Notes under the pieces: model-generated | Database searches by the model: none | What the model was told of the DNA's origin: nothing | What the model saw: only the letters and a program-made list of their open reading frames with translations | Assembly: GCA_024699205.1 (NCBI GenBank) | Contig: JAILQA010000121.1 | Span: 1 to 6,159, forward strand | Length of the DNA stretch: 6,159 bases | Origin: Treponema sp. | GTDB lineage: Bacteria; Spirochaetota; Spirochaetia; Treponematales; Treponemataceae | Reading direction: 5' to 3' | Made by a program: the position numbers and the translations under genes | Part shown: positions 3,868 through 6,159 of the stretch, piece by piece | Layout: each line of letters begins with the position of its first letter | Numbering within the stretch: position 1 is the stretch's first letter

Positions 3868-6159
3868 ATGGAATTTAACGTAGAAGAGTTTAAGGAAAAT
3901 CTGTCTGCAAGATTGCGACGTCAGTATGGAAAAGACATTTCTCAGGCAAATAAACACGATTTGTTTGATGCAGTTTCAGCTTCTGCATTTGAAATAATTA
4001 TGCCAAATTGGATGGCAACACGTGCCGAATACGAAAAAAAGCCAACAAAGCAGCTTTATTATTTGTCAGCTGAGTTTTTGATGGGGCGTGCCTTAAGCAA
4101 CAATCTCATAAATGCCGGAATTAAAGATGCAGTTGAAGCTGTATTAAAAGACATGAATATAGACTTCAACATGATAGAAGATGAAGAGCCTGATGCTGGT
4201 TTAGGAAACGGTGGTTTAGGACGACTTGCAGCCTGCTTCCTTGATTCCCTTGCAACTCTGGATTATCCTGGACACGGCTACGGAATCCGCTATGAATACG
4301 GAATGTTCGAACAGAAAATTGAAGATGGTTATCAGGTTGAATATCCTGACAACTGGCTTGCCCACCGTGACCCTTGGGAAGTAAAGAGAAGCGACCTTGC
4401 TGTTACAGTTAAATTCGGTGGAAATATCGCTTATGGAAGAACTCCAGACGGGCAACCGCGTTTTTATATTGAAAATGCCGAAGAGGTAACTGCAACTCCT
4501 TATGATATGCCGATTATTGGTTATGATACAAAAACTGTAAATACTTTGCGTTTGTGGCAGGCTTCAAGTCCTAATGGTTTTGATTTGCAGCTTTTCAACA
4601 ATATGGAATACAATCGCGCTGTTGAACGCCAGAATAATGCAGAAAACATCAGCCGCGTTCTTTATCCTAATGACAATGGCCCAAGCGGAAAGGCATTGAG
4701 ATTAAAGCAGCAGTATTTCTTTAGTTCTGCTTCTTTACAGGATTTGGTTCGCCATTATGTTGCTGATTATGGAACAGATTTTTCAAAGTTTGCAGATTTA
4801 CATGTAATTCAGTTGAACGACACTCACCCTGTAGTTGCAATTCCTGAGCTTATGCGTATTTTGCTTGATGATTACAACGTTGGTTGGGATGAAGCCTGGG
4901 ATGTAGTTACACATACTTTTGCTTATACAAACCATACAATCCTTGCAGAAGCTCTTGAAAAATGGCCTATTTCAATTTTCCAGGGACTGCTTCCTCGTAT
5001 TTATCAGATTGTAGAAGAAATCAACCGCCGTCTTGTAATTGAACTCCGTCAGAAATTCCCTAATGATTATTATAAGCATGAACACATGGCAATCATCCAT
5101 AATAATATGGTTTACATGGCTTGGATGGCAATTCACGCTTGTTTTAGCGTAAATGGTGTAGCTGCCCTTCATACAGAGCTTCTTAAAACTGCAGAATTAA
5201 AAGACTGGTACACAATTTACCCTGAAAAGTTCAATAATAAAACAAATGGAATTACTCAGCGCCGCTGGTGTCTCGATGCAAATCCAAAATTATCAAAATT
5301 CATCACAGACCGAATTGGTCATGGTTGGGAAAAGGATTTGACTCTTCTCAAAGGGCTCGAAAAATATCTTGATGATGATGCTTCCCTTGATGAACTGATT
5401 AAAATCAAAATGGAAAACAAGCAGGCCCTTGCAGATTACCTCAAGCATACACAAAATGAATTCCTTGATTCCGAATCCATTTTTGATGTTCAGGTAAAAC
5501 GCCTTCATGAATATAAACGCCAGTTCCTTAATATTTTGAACGTAATGTATCTTTACAACCGAATTATTGAAGATCCTTCATATAATTCTCCTGCAAGAAC
5601 CTTTATTTTTGGAGCAAAGGCTGCTTCTGGTTACCGCCGTGCAAAGCAGATTATCAAGCTTATAAATACTGTTGCAGACCGTGTAAATAATGACCGCCGT
5701 GTAAGGGGTAAACTTCGTGTTGTATTTATTGAAAATTACCGCGTAAGTGTAGCAGAAAAGATTTTCCCTGCAGCCGATGTTTCAGAGCAGATTTCAACAG
5801 CTGGTCTTGAGGCATCTGGTACATCAAACATGAAGTTCATGCTTAACGGTGCGCTTACCTTGGGAACAATGGACGGTGCAAATATTGAGATCTTTGAAGA
5901 AGCTGGAAAAGAAAACGGCTTTGTATTTGGTTTGTCTACAGCAGAGATAAAAGAAATGGAAGCAAATCATTCATACAATCCACAGCAGTATCTTGACTGT
6001 AATCCAGCCCTTGCAAAGGTTGTTGAACAGCTTGTTGATGGTACTTATGACCCATCTCATCAGTTATTCAAGGAACTTCATGATTCTTTGATTTATGGTG
6101 TAGAAGGTCAGCGCCCGGATGTTTATTATGTTCTTGCTGATTTTGAATCATACACACAG
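3868..6159 (+). CDS. glgP: Glycogen/starch (alpha-glucan) phosphorylase, 3' end outside window
   Basis: This cytoplasmic enzyme cleaves alpha-1,4-glucan with inorganic phosphate to give glucose-1-phosphate, mobilising stored glycogen. The window shows 764 codons; bacterial and animal enzymes run to about 800-840, so roughly 50 codons are cut off by the window edge. Family motifs appear in order: 'YYLSAEFLMGR' at 64-74, 'GLGNGGLGRLAACFLDS' from 111, 'QLNDTHP' with D318 and H320, 'AYTNHT' with H356 (like rabbit His377), 'KTNGITQRRW', the phosphate-site motif 'VKRLHEYKRQ' with K544, R545 and K550, 'FGAKAASGY', 'ENYRVSVAEK' and 'EASGTSNMKFMLNGAL', in which K656 should carry the pyridoxal phosphate. 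All these residues are present, so the enzyme should be active. The animal N-terminal phosphoserine segment is absent, as usual in bacteria. ATG 3868 is chosen because an in-frame TAG at 3838-3840 precludes a much longer form and because the next in-frame ATG would cut into the conserved fold. Its near SD is poor. A promoter precedes it, so it is probably a unit separate from the pump. Confidence 0.96.
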   Translation, partial: MEFNVEEFKENLSARLRRQYGKDISQANKHDLFDAVSASAFEIIMPNWMATRAEYEKKPTKQLYYLSAEFLMGRALSNNLINAGIKDAVEAVLKDMNIDFNMIEDEEPDAGLGNGGLGRLAACFLDSLATLDYPGHGYGIRYEYGMFEQKIEDGYQVEYPDNWLAHRDPWEVKRSDLAVTVKFGGNIAYGRTPDGQPRFYIENAEEVTATPYDMPIIGYDTKTVNTLRLWQASSPNGFDLQLFNNMEYNRAVERQNNAENISRVLYPNDNGPSGKALRLKQQYFFSSASLQDLVRHYVADYGTDFSKFADLHVIQLNDTHPVVAIPELMRILLDDYNVGWDEAWDVVTHTFAYTNHTILAEALEKWPISIFQGLLPRIYQIVEEINRRLVIELRQKFPNDYYKHEHMAIIHNNMVYMAWMAIHACFSVNGVAALHTELLKTAELKDWYTIYPEKFNNKTNGITQRRWCLDANPKLSKFITDRIGHGWEKDLTLLKGLEKYLDDDASLDELIKIKMENKQALADYLKHTQNEFLDSESIFDVQVKRLHEYKRQFLNILNVMYLYNRIIEDPSYNSPARTFIFGAKAASGYRRAKQIIKLINTVADRVNNDRRVRGKLRVVFIENYRVSVAEKIFPAADVSEQISTAGLEASGTSNMKFMLNGALTLGTMDGANIEIFEEAGKENGFVFGLSTAEIKEMEANHSYNPQQYLDCNPALAKVVEQLVDGTYDPSHQLFKELHDSLIYGVEGQRPDVYYVLADFESYTQ

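Noticed and set aside
3827..3883. Leader peptide starting at ATA behind the GGAGG at 3818-3822
   Set aside because: ATA is a very rare start, the 18-codon frame has no recognisable content, and no ATG, GTG or TTG is available there.
3763..3957. Reverse-strand reading frame covering the glgP leader
   Set aside because: Overlaps the promoter, SD and start of glgP, and the product resembles nothing recognisable.
4216..5508. Several reverse-strand reading frames inside glgP
   Set aside because: Antisense shadows of conserved phosphorylase sequence.

Overview
The window holds the end of one operon and the beginning of a separate gene, all on the + strand. Base composition is A+T-leaning (about 40% G+C by eye). 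Initiation uses a GGAGG-type Shine-Dalgarno and a TTG start, and a sigma70-like TTGAAA-N17-TAAAAT promoter is visible. With the protein types present, this suggests a Gram-negative host-associated anaerobe, most likely a Treponema-like spirochaete. That assignment is inference: no rRNA or marker gene is present, and a Bacteroidetes origin is less likely because the promoter looks sigma70-like and the SD is strong.

Region 1 (1-3694) is a tripartite-pump operon. It contains the last 78 codons of a periplasmic adaptor (HlyD/AcrA family), a complete 1034-residue RND inner-membrane efflux transporter, and, 9 bases behind it, a 99-residue PII-like protein resembling the PG0541 'transporter-associated' family. 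The adaptor would link the pump to an outer-membrane channel, and the PII-like protein may sense a ligand and modulate the pump. No outer-membrane channel gene lies in the window; it could be upstream.

Region 2 (3695-3867, 173 bases) separates the operon from the next gene. It holds a good promoter, a repeated GCAATYATT motif placed like an operator, three T-tract repeats, and a structured leader. In the leader a strong SD lies 45 bases before the ATG, with a 13-bp RNA hairpin between them. No convincing rho-independent terminator is seen for the pump operon.

Region 3 (3868-6159) is glycogen phosphorylase (glgP), 764 codons present and open at the right edge. It releases glucose-1-phosphate from storage glucan and has no evident functional link to the pump.

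The protein-coding content is mostly of known families. The best leads for something undescribed are the PII-like/RND pairing, the hairpin-separated SD of glgP, and a 12-base sequence (AGACTAAACTGG) found just upstream of both the transporter and glgP.
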